Positions 49,687 through 58,485 are shown, counted from the stretch's first letter. The stretch: DNA of 64,000 nucleotides from Kumtagia ephedrae (GCF_003012745.1 NZ_PXYK01000026.1:1-64000); one strand, 5' to 3'. Notes: a model not told the origin generated them from the sequence alone. A program made the numbers and translations.

Positions 49687-50970
49687 ATGCAACGGCGTGA
49701 CTTCCTCATCGGCAGCGTGATCGCCGCGGCGGGCGCGGCAACCATGCAGAGCGCGTCCGCGGAGACAGCCGCCCTGCCCGCGGCGGACCCGGCGACGCCG
49801 GCGACCGACGGCGCCTACTGGACCGCGGTGCGGGACCTCTACGAGGTCGACCGGTCGATCGCCAATCTGGAGAACGGCTATTGGGGCATCATGGCGCGGC
49901 CGGTGCTGGAGGCCTATCTGGAGAACACGCGGCGCGTTAACCGGGAAAACTCCTTCTATGCCCGCAGCGCCTTCGGCGCCGATTTCGAGACTGTGCGCCT
50001 GCGGGTCGCCGCCGCGGTGGGCGCCCAGCCGGAAGAGGTCGCGCTGACGCGCGGCGCGACGGAAGCCCTGCAGACGCTGATCGCCGGCTACAACAAGCTG
50101 CAGCCCGGCGACACGGTCCTCTACGCGGACCTCGACTACGACTCCATGCAGTATGCCATGAACGCGCTCCGGGACAGGCGCGGCGTCGAGGTGAAGAATT
50201 TTGCCATTCCGGAGCCGGCGACCAGGGAGGCCGTGCTCGAAACGTATCGGACCGTGCTCGAGCAGACGCCGAAGGCCAAGCTGCTGCTGCTCACCCATCT
50301 GTCGCACCGCACCGGCCTGGTGATGCCGATCCGCGAGATCGCCGACATGGCGCGGGCAAAGGGCATCGCCACGATCGTCGACGCGGCCCATTCCTGGGGG
50401 CAGATACCGTTCGACGTTGCCGATCTCGGTGCCGATTTCGTCGGCTTCAACCTGCACAAATGGATCGGCGCGCCGGTCGGCATGGGCTTCTTCCACATCC
50501 GCAAGGACCGGTTGGCCGACATCGACATCCATCTGGCCGACCAGGACTGGCCGGCCGACGACATCCGCTCGCGCATCCATACCGGCACGATCGATTTCGC
50601 CGCGGCGCTGACCGTGCCGGCGGCGCTCGACCTGCACGAGAGGATCGGCGCGGCGGCCAAGAACGCGCGGCTCGTGCATCTGCGCAACTACTGGGTCGAG
50701 CGCATCCGGCCGATCGACGCCTTCGATATCCTCACACCGGACGAGGCGGGCATGCATGCCGGCATCACCTCGTTCCGCGTCAGGGGCAAGACCTCAAAGG
50801 AAGACAACACCGCCCTGGTGGCGAAGCTGCGCGACGAATTCAAGGTGCTGACCGTGCGCCGCGCCGGCGTGGCCGCCGGCCAGTGCATCCGCGTGTCGCC
50901 GGCCCTCTACACGACCGAGGCCGAGGTCGACCGGCTGGTGGAGGCGCTGACGACGATCGGCGCTTCCTGA
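49687..50970 (+). CDS. Tat-exported class V PLP-dependent aminotransferase-fold enzyme
   Basis: The 427-residue protein begins with a twin-arginine signal (QRRDFLIGSVIAAAGAA, cleavage likely near ASA at 23-25). A class V aminotransferase domain follows: ENGYWGIMARPVLEA (62-76), TRGATEALQTL (121-131), VDAAHSWGQIP with Asp232 and His235, and the PLP Lys258 in GFNLHKWIGAPVG. It resembles isopenicillin-N epimerase-like enzymes. PLP enzymes are rarely periplasmic, and export through Tat would allow the cofactor to be loaded first. AGGAG precedes the ATG. The substrate is unknown. Confidence 0.88.
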   Translation: MQRRDFLIGSVIAAAGAATMQSASAETAALPAADPATPATDGAYWTAVRDLYEVDRSIANLENGYWGIMARPVLEAYLENTRRVNRENSFYARSAFGADFETVRLRVAAAVGAQPEEVALTRGATEALQTLIAGYNKLQPGDTVLYADLDYDSMQYAMNALRDRRGVEVKNFAIPEPATREAVLETYRTVLEQTPKAKLLLLTHLSHRTGLVMPIREIADMARAKGIATIVDAAHSWGQIPFDVADLGADFVGFNLHKWIGAPVGMGFFHIRKDRLADIDIHLADQDWPADDIRSRIHTGTIDFAAALTVPAALDLHERIGAAAKNARLVHLRNYWVERIRPIDAFDILTPDEAGMHAGITSFRVRGKTSKEDNTALVAKLRDEFKVLTVRRAGVAAGQCIRVSPALYTTEAEVDRLVEALTTIGAS

Positions 50971-51009
50971 GGAACGGCTCCCCCGATCGCAAGGGACTTG
51001 GGCGGCCCG

Positions 51010-51492
51010 TCACGGCGTGGGCTGCCCGACCACCTTGTCCATCAAGACCAGCGCTTCGCCGTCCACGCTCATGCGCTCGGCCACCCGCCATCCCAGGGCG
51101 CGATAGAACGGCTCGGCCTGGTCCGTATAGAGATGCAGCGTGCGGCAGCCGACCTCCGCCGCATGGAACTCGACCGACTCGACCAGCGACCGACCGAGGC
51201 CAAGCCCCCAAAAGGGCCGCGCGACCACGAGTCCCGCGAGCCAGGGCCTCAGGTCGTGGAGGGAGCCGATCTCCTCGCGCACGAAAAGGCACGTGCCGAC
51301 CGGCCGTCCGCCGACATCCGCGACGAACGCCGCCTCGTAGCCGTCGCCGCCGAGCAGATCGAAGAGCCCGGCGACGTCCTCGCCCAGCGAGCGCTTGCCG
51401 TCGGCGAAGAAAGCTGCGTGCCTCAGCGCCGCGGCGGCCGGCACATCGGCGGCGGCGAGCCGGCGCACAAAGGGCCGGGAATCGAGATTCAT
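51010..51492 (-). CDS. GNAT-family N-acetyltransferase
   Basis: The 160-residue protein has the GNAT fold: N-terminal helix with ADVPAAAALRHAAF, strand YEAAFVADVGGRPVGTCLFV, LAGLVVARPFWGLGLGRSLV as the acetyl-CoA-binding motif A (about 87-106), and TLHLYTDQAEPFYRALGWRV as motif B. The acceptor is unknown. The ATG at 51492 is used because conserved sequence starts there. It lies just downstream of the bmp gene terminator on the same strand. Confidence 0.88.
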   Translation of the reverse strand: MNLDSRPFVRRLAAADVPAAAALRHAAFFADGKRSLGEDVAGLFDLLGGDGYEAAFVADVGGRPVGTCLFVREEIGSLHDLRPWLAGLVVARPFWGLGLGRSLVESVEFHAAEVGCRTLHLYTDQAEPFYRALGWRVAERMSVDGEALVLMDKVVGQPTP

Positions 51493-51511
51493 GTGGAAGC
51501 CTCGACGGATC

Positions 51512-51542
51512 AAAAGCAAACCGCCGGGTTTTCACCCGGCGG
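51512..51542 (-). terminator. Rho-independent terminator of the nucleoside-binding protein gene
   Basis: Read on the minus strand, CCGCCGGGT (51542-51534) pairs perfectly with ACCCGGCGG (51529-51521) around a GAAA loop, followed by TTTGCTTTT. The 9-base GC-rich stem with a tetraloop and T-rich tail is a standard intrinsic terminator. It lies 27 bases after the stop of the BMP-family gene, which separates that gene from those downstream. Confidence 0.88.
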
Positions 51543-51568
51543 CTGTTGTCGGTCGAAACGATGGCCGA

Positions 51569-52558
51569 TCAATACGGACAGGCGTTGTCCGACATGTAGT
51601 CGTGCACCTTGATGGTGCCGGCGATGATGTCGGCCTTGGCCTTCTCGGCGGCCGCCTTCATCTCGGCGGTCACGAGGTCCTTGTTGTTGTCGTCCATGGC
51701 ATAGTCGACGCCGCCTTCCTTGAGGCCGAGATCGTTGAGGCCGGCGGTGAACTTGCCGTCCTTGGCGTCGGTGAAGGCGTTGTAGACCGCGACGTCGACG
51801 CGCTTGACCATGGAGGTGAGGATTTTTCCGGGCTGCAGGCCGTTCTGGTTGGAATCGACGCCGATGCCGAGCTTGCCGGCATCCGCCGCCGCCTGCAGCA
51901 CGCCGACGCCGGTGCCGCCGGCCGCGGCGTAGATCACGTCGGCGCCCTGGTCCATCTGCGACTTGGCGATCTCGCCGCCCTTGGTCGGGTCGTTCCAGGC
52001 CGCCGGCGTGTCGCCGGTCATGTTCTGGATGACGTCGGTCGCGCCGGCCGCCTTGGCGCCGCCGACATAACCGCAGCCGAAGCGGCGGATCAGCGGGATG
52101 TCCATGCCGCCGACGAAGCCGACCTTCTTCGACTGGGAGGCGAGCGCCGCGAGCACGCCGACCACATAGGAGCCCTCCTGCTCCTTGTAGACGACGGAGC
52201 GGACGTTCGGCTTGTCGACCACCATGTCGATGATGGCGAACTTGGTGTCGGGGAAGTCGGCCGCGACCTTCTCCAGCGCCGCCGCCCAGGAGAAGCCGGC
52301 CATGACGATCGGGTTGTTGCCGTCCTCGGCGAACTTGCGCAGAGCCTGCTCGCGCTGGGCGTCGTTCTGGATCTCGAAATCGCGGTACTCGATGCCGGTC
52401 TCGGTCTTGAACTTCTCGGCGCCGTTATAGGCCGACTCGTTGAAGGATTTGTCGAACTTGCCGCCGAGGTCGTAGATGATCGCCGGCTTGATGTCCTGCG
52501 CGAATGCCGGGACGGCATAGGCGGCTGCGGCCAGGAGGCCTATGAGAATACGCTTCAT
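51569..52558 (-). CDS. BMP-family ABC transporter substrate-binding protein (nucleosides)
   Basis: The 329-residue periplasmic protein has a cleavable signal peptide (MKRILIGLLAAAAYAVPAFA-QD) with no lipobox Cys. The PnrA/BmpA/Med fold is shown by KPAIIYDLGGKFDKSFNESA (24-43), VGFVGGMDIPLIRRFGCGYV, ADVIYAAAGGTGVGVLQAA and GVDSNQNGLQPGKILTSM. Relatives bind purine and pyrimidine nucleosides. It has its own terminator but lies upstream of the nupOPQ-like genes on the same strand; four unrelated genes intervene. Confidence 0.92.
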   Translation of the reverse strand: MKRILIGLLAAAAYAVPAFAQDIKPAIIYDLGGKFDKSFNESAYNGAEKFKTETGIEYRDFEIQNDAQREQALRKFAEDGNNPIVMAGFSWAAALEKVAADFPDTKFAIIDMVVDKPNVRSVVYKEQEGSYVVGVLAALASQSKKVGFVGGMDIPLIRRFGCGYVGGAKAAGATDVIQNMTGDTPAAWNDPTKGGEIAKSQMDQGADVIYAAAGGTGVGVLQAAADAGKLGIGVDSNQNGLQPGKILTSMVKRVDVAVYNAFTDAKDGKFTAGLNDLGLKEGGVDYAMDDNNKDLVTAEMKAAAEKAKADIIAGTIKVHDYMSDNACPY

Positions 52559-52743
52559 GTGGTCCACACCCTGTCGGTTTTTCTTTGGTTGACGCCGCCG
52601 AGGCCCTCCCGAACCCGGACGCCCGCGGCGTGCGGCAGACGGAACCCCGTCCGCTTGGCGGCCACTCTGGCATGGCGCCGGGCAAAATTCACGAAGAATC
52701 TTGACCGTTTGGAAAACGTTGCGTCAGGGCCGCCGGGGCCGGT

Positions 52744-53406
52744 TCAGGCGGTCGTCCGCGGCATCGGGCAGGACACGCCGGTACCGCGCAGGTTGCAGTA
52801 GCCGTAGGGGTTCTTCGCCAGATATTGCTGGTGCTCCTCCTCGGCGAAATAGAACGCCGGGGCCGGCGCGATCTCGGTGGTGATCCTGCCGCCGCCGCCG
52901 GCGGCGAGCGCGGCCTGGTAGGCATCGCGCGATGCGGTCGCGGCGGCATGCTGCGCCTCGCCGAAGCTGTAGATCGCCGAGCGGTAGGTGGTGCCGACGT
53001 CGTTGCCCTGGCGCATGCCCTGGGTCGGATCGTGGTTCTCCCAGAACGCCTTGAGCAGGTCGGCATAGGAGACGATCTTGGGATCGAAGACGACCAGCAC
53101 CACCTCCGTATGGCCGGTCAGCCCGGTGCAGGTCTCCTGATAGGTCGGGTTGGGCGTGATGCCGCCGGCATAGCCGACCGCCGTCACCCAGACGCCGTCC
53201 ATCTGCCAGAACATGCGCTCCGCACCCCAGAAGCAGCCGAGGCCGAACAGCGCCGTCTCCAGCCCGTCGGGATAGGGACCCTTGAGCGGACGTTTCGAGA
53301 CGTAGTGCCGGGTCGCTGTCGGTATCGGCTTCATCCGCCCCGGCAGCGCTTCGCCGGGTTTCGGCAGCGTCAGCTTCTTGTTCAGCATGTCGCTCAGGAA
53401 GAACAT
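52744..53406 (-). CDS. msrA: Peptide-methionine (S)-S-oxide reductase
   Basis: The 220-residue enzyme repairs S-sulfoxides of methionine. The catalytic Cys58 is in [16 protein letters not shown]. Other family blocks are [47 protein letters not shown] and [15 protein letters not shown]. Two C-terminal cysteines (GYC and SCPMP) are probable recycling residues. The start at 53406 (MFFLSDML) is chosen because the longer frame upstream overlaps the neighbouring gene. It has no signal peptide, so it is cytosolic. Confidence 0.94.
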   Translation of the reverse strand: MFFLSDMLNKKLTLPKPGEALPGRMKPIPTATRHYVSKRPLKGPYPDGLETALFGLGCFWGAERMFWQMDGVWVTAVGYAGGITPNPTYQETCTGLTGHTEVVLVVFDPKIVSYADLLKAFWENHDPTQGMRQGNDVGTTYRSAIYSFGEAQHAAATASRDAYQAALAAGGGGRITTEIAPAPAFYFAEEEHQQYLAKNPYGYCNLRGTGVSCPMPRTTA

Positions 53407-53431
53407 TCGGATCGTTTCCTTCAGGATGTGG

Positions 53432-53752
53432 TCAGACGGCCCAATCGGCCGTTGGTCGCCGCGGGCGGCGGCCGACGGCGTAAAGCAGCAGGGCGAGGAC
53501 GGCGAAGACGACGAAGCCCGGCAGGCTGAGGATCGGCACGACCAGCACGTCCCAGACCAGCGGATGCAGGGTTTCGGCCACCCTCGCCTCGGCGGCGGCG
53601 AGGCTCGCCGGTGCGGCGGCGGCCCAGCTGGCCGCAAGCGGCGTCAGCACGAGCGCCGAGGCGGCAATGGAGCGCGTGGCGTCGAGCACTGCCAGGATCA
53701 CCGCCACCGACAGCGCGAACATGGAAAACAGGCGGAACAAAAACCGTATCAT
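53432..53752 (-). CDS. Small two-helix membrane protein, function unknown
   Basis: This 106-residue protein has two clear hydrophobic helices (about 5-24, [20 protein letters not shown], and 68-90, [20 protein letters not shown]) linked by an Ala-rich segment, and a basic tail [14 protein letters not shown] do not recognise the family. The start at 53752 is chosen because upstream sequence in the frame has non-coding character. It ends 25 bases before msrA on the same strand and may be co-transcribed. Confidence 0.65.
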   Translation of the reverse strand: MIRFLFRLFSMFALSVAVILAVLDATRSIAASALVLTPLAASWAAAAPASLAAAEARVAETLHPLVWDVLVVPILSLPGFVVFAVLALLLYAVGRRPRRPTADWAV

Positions 53753-53974
53753 GCTGGCCCGGGCATCGCTTGCACCGCAGAGATATTCCTCATCTCCCAT
53801 GGCTTCAATGCGGCGCGACGGATTCACGCTGCCGGCATCGCAAAGAGGCGGCAGGGCCGACCGCGCCGGCGAATGCTCCTCGGCTCCCGGCCCGAACGAT
53901 CGGCCGCCGCGGTGCCCGGGAACCCGCCGGCTCGCCGGCCGCGCCGCCGCGTCATCGTGGCGGCACAACACGGC

Positions 53975-54003
53975 TTGGCATCGGCCGCGAGATCGACTAG
54001 ATG
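53975..54003 (+). promoter_or_regulatory. Probable promoter of tRNA-Ser
   Basis: TTGGCA (53975-53980) and TAGATG (53998-54003) are separated by 17 bases and end 35 bases before the tRNA gene, a normal distance. They match the sigma-70-type consensus in 4 of 6 positions each. The call is by eye. Confidence 0.45.
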
Positions 54004-54038
54004 AGCCCGGCGTCCGACCGGCTCAGCCGGCACGGCGC

Positions 54039-54128
54039 GGAGAGGTGGCCGAGTGGTTTAAGGCGCACGCCTGGAACGCGTGTATAGGGGAAACTCTATC
54101 GGGGGTTCGAATCCCCCTCTCTCCGCCA
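54039..54128 (+). tRNA. tRNA-Ser (anticodon GGA)
   Basis: The 90-base gene folds as a class II tRNA. The acceptor stem is GGAGAGG with TCTCTCC, and the D-arm GGCCGAGTGGTTTAAGGC includes the conserved GG. The anticodon stem CACGC/GCGTG has loop CTGGAAC with anticodon GGA at 54073-54075, followed by a long variable arm typical of serine tRNA. The T-arm is GGGGGTTCGAATCCCCC. CCA is encoded (54126-54128). It reads UCC and UCU codons. Confidence 0.97.
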
Positions 54129-54164
54129 GGGCACCGTGGGCCACCATAGCCAGATATGTCGCGG

Positions 54165-55010
54165 CTATGCCGCTCCGTCCGGACTGCACAGCTGACGCAT
54201 CTTTTTCAAGTCGACCTCGCCCGCCGGATTATAGACCATCAGCTTGAGGTCGGGCCGGCCATCGATCGCGAAGGAAGAGAACTCGAAGGTGATCTCCCCC
54301 ACCGCCGCGTGGCGGATCGTCTTCGCCCCTTCCCCGGTGGCCTGCACGTCGTTCTCTATCCACATGCGGGTGAATTCGTCGCTCTTGCCTGAAAGTTCGC
54401 CGACGAGCTCCGCGGCCCGCTCGGCCTCGCCCACGCGAGCGGTTTCCGCGCGGAAGGTTGCGACCAGAAACCGCGCCACAGGCTCCCAGTCGAGCTGGGC
54501 GGCGCGGGTCGCTGGATCGAGAAACATCCGCCGCAAGATGTTCCGCTCGCCGGGAGGCAGCGCTTCGTAGTCCGTGAGAGCGAGTTGCGCTGCGCGATTC
54601 CAGCCTATGATGTCCCAGGTCGAGGTCGCGACGGTCGCCGGGATCATCGGCATGGCGTCGAGGAATCGTTGCAGCCGCCACGAGATGCCCTCGCGCGCAG
54701 AGGCGTGGGACTTCGGTGGACGACCGATGCCGACCAGGAACAGATGCTCGCGCTCCGCTTCGGTCATCATGAGCGCTTCGGCAAGGCTGTCGAGCACGCG
54801 CGGCGACGGTGCGCCACCGCGCCCCTGTTCGAGCCACGTGTACCATGTCGTGCTGATGTGAGCCCGTTGGGCGACCTCCTCCCGCCGAAGACCCGGTGTC
54901 CGGCGGCGGCCTCCGAAACCAAGCGCGGCGGGGTCAAGCCGCTGCCGACGATCCTTCAGGAACGCCCCTAGGCGTTTCCCGTCGTCGATGATGTTCAGCC
55001 TGTCAGTCAT
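54165..55010 (-). CDS. XRE-family regulator with MmyB-like ligand-binding domain
   Basis: The 281-residue protein has an N-terminal helix-turn-helix (about 10-75: [49 protein letters not shown]). A C-terminal PAS-like MmyB domain follows (about 105-275, with [18 protein letters not shown]). Family members sense small ligands, perhaps fatty acids, and usually control an adjacent oxidoreductase. It is divergent from an SDR-type epimerase gene, and a perfect 14-base palindrome overlaps its start codon, consistent with autoregulation. Confidence 0.9.
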   Translation of the reverse strand: MTDRLNIIDDGKRLGAFLKDRRQRLDPAALGFGGRRRTPGLRREEVAQRAHISTTWYTWLEQGRGGAPSPRVLDSLAEALMMTEAEREHLFLVGIGRPPKSHASAREGISWRLQRFLDAMPMIPATVATSTWDIIGWNRAAQLALTDYEALPPGERNILRRMFLDPATRAAQLDWEPVARFLVATFRAETARVGEAERAAELVGELSGKSDEFTRMWIENDVQATGEGAKTIRHAAVGEITFEFSSFAIDGRPDLKLMVYNPAGEVDLKKMRQLCSPDGAA

Positions 55011-55023
55011 TATACCGGTATAA
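55010..55023. promoter_or_regulatory. Perfect palindrome TTATACCGGTATAA, probable operator
   Basis: The 14-base perfect palindrome begins at the last base of the XRE regulator's start codon and lies 67 bases upstream of the divergent oxidoreductase gene. Its TATAAT-like ends could also serve as -10 elements. Binding by the adjacent XRE protein is inferred from position. Confidence 0.6.
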
Positions 55024-55089
55024 ACACACATATTTTAACAGGATAGAGTTTGGTCGATATTCTCTCCCGGAACAAGAAGGAGATTGGCC

Positions 55090-55995
55090 ATGAAAGTGTT
55101 CGTCACCGGCGCAACGGGATTTGTCGGCGCAGCCGTTGTGAGGGAACTGCTTGCGCATGGGCACCAGGTTCTGGGACTTGCCCGTTCCGACCGCAGCGCG
55201 GACGGGCTCGGAAAGATAGGCGCGGAAGTCCTTCGCGGTGACCTCGAAGTGCCTGAAACGCTCCGTCAGGGCGCCGAGATATCGGATGCGGTCATTCATA
55301 CGGGCTTCGTGCATGATTTCTCACGTTTTGCCGAAGCGTGCGCGATCGATCGAATCGCGATCGGGACACTCGGCGCAGCTATCGAAAACACGAATAAACC
55401 ACTCGTCGTCACGGCCGGTGTCGCCTTCCTGGATGCGGCGGGTCCTGTCGCGGTCGAAGCCGATCCAGCTTTCCCGCCTTCGGACACTTATCCCCGGGCG
55501 TCCGAGGCGGCGGCCAAGGCTCTTTCTGATCGCGGCATCCCGACGAGCGTCATGCGCCTGCCTCCATCCGTGCATGGCGAGGGCGACCATGGCTTTGTCC
55601 CGATGCTGATCGACATCGCACGGCGGAACGGGCGATCGGCCTATATCGGAGACGGCGAAAACGCCTGGCCGGCGGTGCATGTGCACGATGCCGCCCGTGC
55701 CTATCGGCTTGCTGTCGAACGCGACGCGAGCGCCGAGACATACCACGCGGTGGCCGAACAGGGCGTCGCGTTTCGGAAGATCGCGGAAACGATCGCGAAC
55801 GGGCTCGGCGTTCCCTGCGTGGCGTTGTCGGAAGAAGAGGCGCGCGAGCACTTCGACTGGTTCTTCGGCTTTGCATCCATAAACCAGCGCACCTCCAGCG
55901 ATTGGACCCGAGCCCGTCTCGGCTGGAGGCCCACGGGGCCCGATCTTCTGACGGACATCGCGCAGGCGGGCTATTTCACGGCCGAAACCGGCTGA
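55090..55995 (+). CDS. NAD-dependent epimerase/dehydratase-like SDR oxidoreductase
   Basis: The 301-residue extended SDR protein has the NAD(P) motif VFVTGATGFVGAAVVREL (3-20), an atypical YPRASEAAAKAL in place of the usual YxxxK helix (Tyr followed by three residues and Glu, not Lys), and RLPPSVHGEGDHGFVP. It resembles the NAD-dependent epimerase/SDR group of unknown substrate. GAAGGAGA precedes the ATG at 55090. It is controlled, by position, by the divergent XRE regulator. Confidence 0.87.
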   Translation: MKVFVTGATGFVGAAVVRELLAHGHQVLGLARSDRSADGLGKIGAEVLRGDLEVPETLRQGAEISDAVIHTGFVHDFSRFAEACAIDRIAIGTLGAAIENTNKPLVVTAGVAFLDAAGPVAVEADPAFPPSDTYPRASEAAAKALSDRGIPTSVMRLPPSVHGEGDHGFVPMLIDIARRNGRSAYIGDGENAWPAVHVHDAARAYRLAVERDASAETYHAVAEQGVAFRKIAETIANGLGVPCVALSEEEAREHFDWFFGFASINQRTSSDWTRARLGWRPTGPDLLTDIAQAGYFTAETG

Positions 55996-56129
55996 TTTGG
56001 AAGATTGTCGTCATTCATGGAGGGTTAGGGCGTAGATGGAGTTCCGCGTTTCATCGTTCTCGGCCTGCCAGAGGCCGCCGGTCCAGCCCGTTGAGAACGA
56101 TTTTCCGTCAACAAACGCCGCCAAGTTCG

Positions 56130-57041
56130 TCAGAAGGCCACCTTGGTGAGGTGTTGCGAGATGTCCCACAGACGTGCGGCGGCCGCGGTGTCGAGCGCCT
56201 GTGGCGGTATCTTCGCTTCGGCCGGATATCCCCGCCCTTCGCTCAGCCGGTCCGGGCCGTAATAGGCACCGCCTTTGGCGTCTGGCGACGTCGCGGCAAA
56301 GAGCGTGGGGAGAGCGCCCTGCGCTGCCGGCTGGAACAGGAACCACAGCAAGGTGCGCGCCATGCCGGCGGCACTCCAGCGGCCCGGGGCGTTGTGGAGA
56401 AGATCGGTGCGGGAAAGGCCGGGATGCGCGGCGATGCCGGCGACGCCCCACCCGCCGGCCTCGCTCCGGCGTTGCAGCTCGAAGGAAAACATGAGGCAGG
56501 CCAGTTTCGACTGGCTGTAAACCGGCATCGGCCTGTAGGTCTTCTCCGCATTCAGATCGTCGAAGTCGATCGCCCCGTTCCGGGCAGCGATGCTCGAAAG
56601 CGTGATCACCCGCGCGGCCTTGCCGTTGCGCAGGAGCGGCAGGAGCTGGCCCGTAAGTGCGAAATGGCCGAGATAGTTGGTGCCGAGCTGCAGCTCGAAA
56701 CCGTCCGGGGTCTGCTGCCGCGTTGGCGGCACCATCACGCCGGCATTGTTGATCAAAAGATCGAGACCATCTCTTTCGCGCCGCAGCCTTTCGCCGAAAT
56801 CCGCGATGGATTCGAGATTCGCCAGGTCGAGCCTCTCGAAGCGCACATTCGCACCCGGTGCGTCATTCCGGATTTTCGCGACGGCGGCTGCGCCCTTCCC
56901 GGGGTTGCGGCCCGCGATGATGACCTCGCCGCCGGCGCGCGCCAATGCCGAGGCATCCTCGAACCCGAGCCCTCCGGTACCGGTGACGATCGCCGAGCGG
57001 CCCTGCTGCGAGGGAATGTCGGATGTCGTCCACCTTGCCAT
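56130..57041 (-). CDS. Short-chain dehydrogenase, retinol-dehydrogenase-like
   Basis: The 303-residue classical SDR has a cofactor loop GTGGLGFEDASALA (21-34), NNAGVMVPP (about 97-105), the catalytic Ser in ITLSSIAAR and YSQSKLACLMF with the YxxxK pair. It resembles the group annotated as oxidoreductases related to WW-domain/retinol dehydrogenases, with the family's substrate unknown. It is divergent from a TetR regulator with paired palindromes between them, so it is probably its target. Confidence 0.9.
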   Translation of the reverse strand: MARWTTSDIPSQQGRSAIVTGTGGLGFEDASALARAGGEVIIAGRNPGKGAAAVAKIRNDAPGANVRFERLDLANLESIADFGERLRRERDGLDLLINNAGVMVPPTRQQTPDGFELQLGTNYLGHFALTGQLLPLLRNGKAARVITLSSIAARNGAIDFDDLNAEKTYRPMPVYSQSKLACLMFSFELQRRSEAGGWGVAGIAAHPGLSRTDLLHNAPGRWSAAGMARTLLWFLFQPAAQGALPTLFAATSPDAKGGAYYGPDRLSEGRGYPAEAKIPPQALDTAAAARLWDISQHLTKVAF

Positions 57042-57064
57042 GATGTTGCCTTTTCATAAAATCG

Positions 57065-57096
57065 CACCTGGTGTAAAATTATTATCGCACTCAGTG
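57065..57096. promoter_or_regulatory. Two palindromic half-site pairs, probable TetR operator
   Basis: CACCTGGTG (57065-57073) and CACTCAGTG (57088-57096) are each perfect palindromes around one base, start 23 bases apart, and are both set in the larger context TCGCAC...GTGTAA. They lie in the 78-base gap between the divergent SDR and TetR genes, overlapping where both promoters must be. Confidence 0.6.
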
Positions 57097-57119
57097 TAAT
57101 TTTTCAAGAGACTGATGGG

Positions 57120-57737
57120 ATGAGGACAAACAGCCGGCCGGATGCTCCCCGCGAAGGATTGCGGGAGCGCAAGCGCCGCGAGACGCTGCAACGCATCACG
57201 GAGGCCGGAATTCGCCTGTTCATCGAGAAGGGCTATGAAGGAACGACGCTCGACGAGGTCGCGGCGGCGGCGGGCATTTCCCGGCGGACGTTCTTCTACT
57301 ACTTCAAATCCAAGGACGAGATCCTGCTATCCCTGCAGAGCGGCGTGAGCGACATGCTGCTCGACGCGTTGCGGGACGTGCCTCGCGACAAGCAGCCTCT
57401 CGACGCGATCCGGGATGCGGCCGTGAAGGTCTGTGCCCTTGTTCCCGCCGACGACATGATCGCCATCGACCGTCTGATGCGTTCCAGCGACGCCGTTCAG
57501 GCTCGAAAGCAGGCCAGCTATGTCCGTCAGGAGAAGGCTCTTTTTTCGGCCTTGCGGGAAAGATGGCCGGCCCCTGAGCGGGAAACCGGCCTCAGGCTCG
57601 TTGCCATGCTCGCGATCGGGGCGATGCGCCTGTCGACCGACGCCTTCAGCCGGGAGGGCGGTCGGCGCCCGATCGTGGATCTGCTGCACGAAGCGTTTGA
57701 CGCCCTGGAGGCCGAAATTCGCCGTTCGCCGCAGTAG
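57120..57737 (+). CDS. TetR/AcrR-family transcriptional regulator
   Basis: The 205-residue repressor-type protein has the TetR helix-turn-helix at about 17-63 (RRETLQRITEAGIRLFIEKG, YEGTTLDEVAAAAGISRRTF, FYYFKSKDEIL), then an all-helical ligand domain. It is divergent from the SDR gene at 56130, and the intergenic paired palindromes are its probable operator. The inducer is unknown, and there is little GGAG-like signal before the ATG. Confidence 0.92.
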   Translation: MRTNSRPDAPREGLRERKRRETLQRITEAGIRLFIEKGYEGTTLDEVAAAAGISRRTFFYYFKSKDEILLSLQSGVSDMLLDALRDVPRDKQPLDAIRDAAVKVCALVPADDMIAIDRLMRSSDAVQARKQASYVRQEKALFSALRERWPAPERETGLRLVAMLAIGAMRLSTDAFSREGGRRPIVDLLHEAFDALEAEIRRSPQ

Positions 57738-57828
57738 ATGGCCGACGTCGACCTGCCGGCCGAGCCTGCAGTGCGCCGCCATTGCCAGGCAACGGCCACG
57801 GCGGCTGCGCCCCGGCCGATACGGGAGA

Positions 57829-58485
57829 TCATGTCCCTCCGGCGCGGGCGTCCCAGCCCAGCATCGCCAGTTCGGCCACCGCTTCCAGTTCGCCGCGGCT
57901 GGCGCCGTCGCGGGCGAGGATCGACATGCCGTTCTGGACGGTCTGTACGAAGCGGGCGAGCGCGTGGACGTCGGTCGAGGCCGCAATCTCGCCTTCCGTT
58001 ATCGCCTGCTGCAGGCGCGCCTTCAGCCGGTCGAGCGTTTGCGCGCGGGCGGTTCTCACAAGGTCGCCGAGTTCCGCATGGCCCTCGCTGCCGACCGCCG
58101 AGAGGGTCACCATGCAACCGCGCGGGATGTCGGCGAGACAGCCGGTCAGGGCCGCGGCCGAATCCATCAGAAGCGACCTGACCGCTTCGCGGGCGGTGCC
58201 GGCGGAGCGGAAATTCGCCCACGCAAACCTATCGTAGTTCTCGCGGTAGTGCCGCAACGCCTCGGCATAAAGCGCCTCCTTCGAGCCGAATGCCGCGTAC
58301 AGGCTCGGTGATCCGATGCCCATCGCCTGGGTGAGGTCGGCGATCGACGTCGCCTCGAAGCCCTTGCTCCAGAACAGGCGGGTCGCCCGCGCCAAGGCCG
58401 CCTCCCGGTCGAAGCCGCGCGGCCTGCCGCGGCCGCGAGCGGAGGCGGCCTCTCCAGTCTGCCGTGTCTCGTCCGATTTCTGCAT
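57829..58485 (-). CDS. TetR/AcrR-family transcriptional regulator
   Basis: The 218-residue protein has an Arg/Gly-rich lead (SARGRGRPRGFDREAALARA), the TetR domain at about 25-75 (FWSKGFEATSIADLTQAMGI, GSPSLYAAFGSKEALYAEAL) and a C-terminal domain with ADIPRGCMVTLSA. It resembles the group that controls a neighbouring dehydrogenase or reductase. It is divergent from the SDR gene at 58566. The start at 58485 overlaps one copy of an ATCAATCGA motif. Confidence 0.92.
   Translation of the reverse strand: MQKSDETRQTGEAASARGRGRPRGFDREAALARATRLFWSKGFEATSIADLTQAMGIGSPSLYAAFGSKEALYAEALRHYRENYDRFAWANFRSAGTAREAVRSLLMDSAAALTGCLADIPRGCMVTLSAVGSEGHAELGDLVRTARAQTLDRLKARLQQAITEGEIAASTDVHALARFVQTVQNGMSILARDGASRGELEAVAELAMLGWDARAGGT

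Noticed and set aside
54039-54128. Island attachment site at the tRNA-Ser 3' end
   Set aside because: I searched by eye for a second copy of the T-arm/acceptor end in the window and saw none, and there is no integrase; only the gene content suggests an island.
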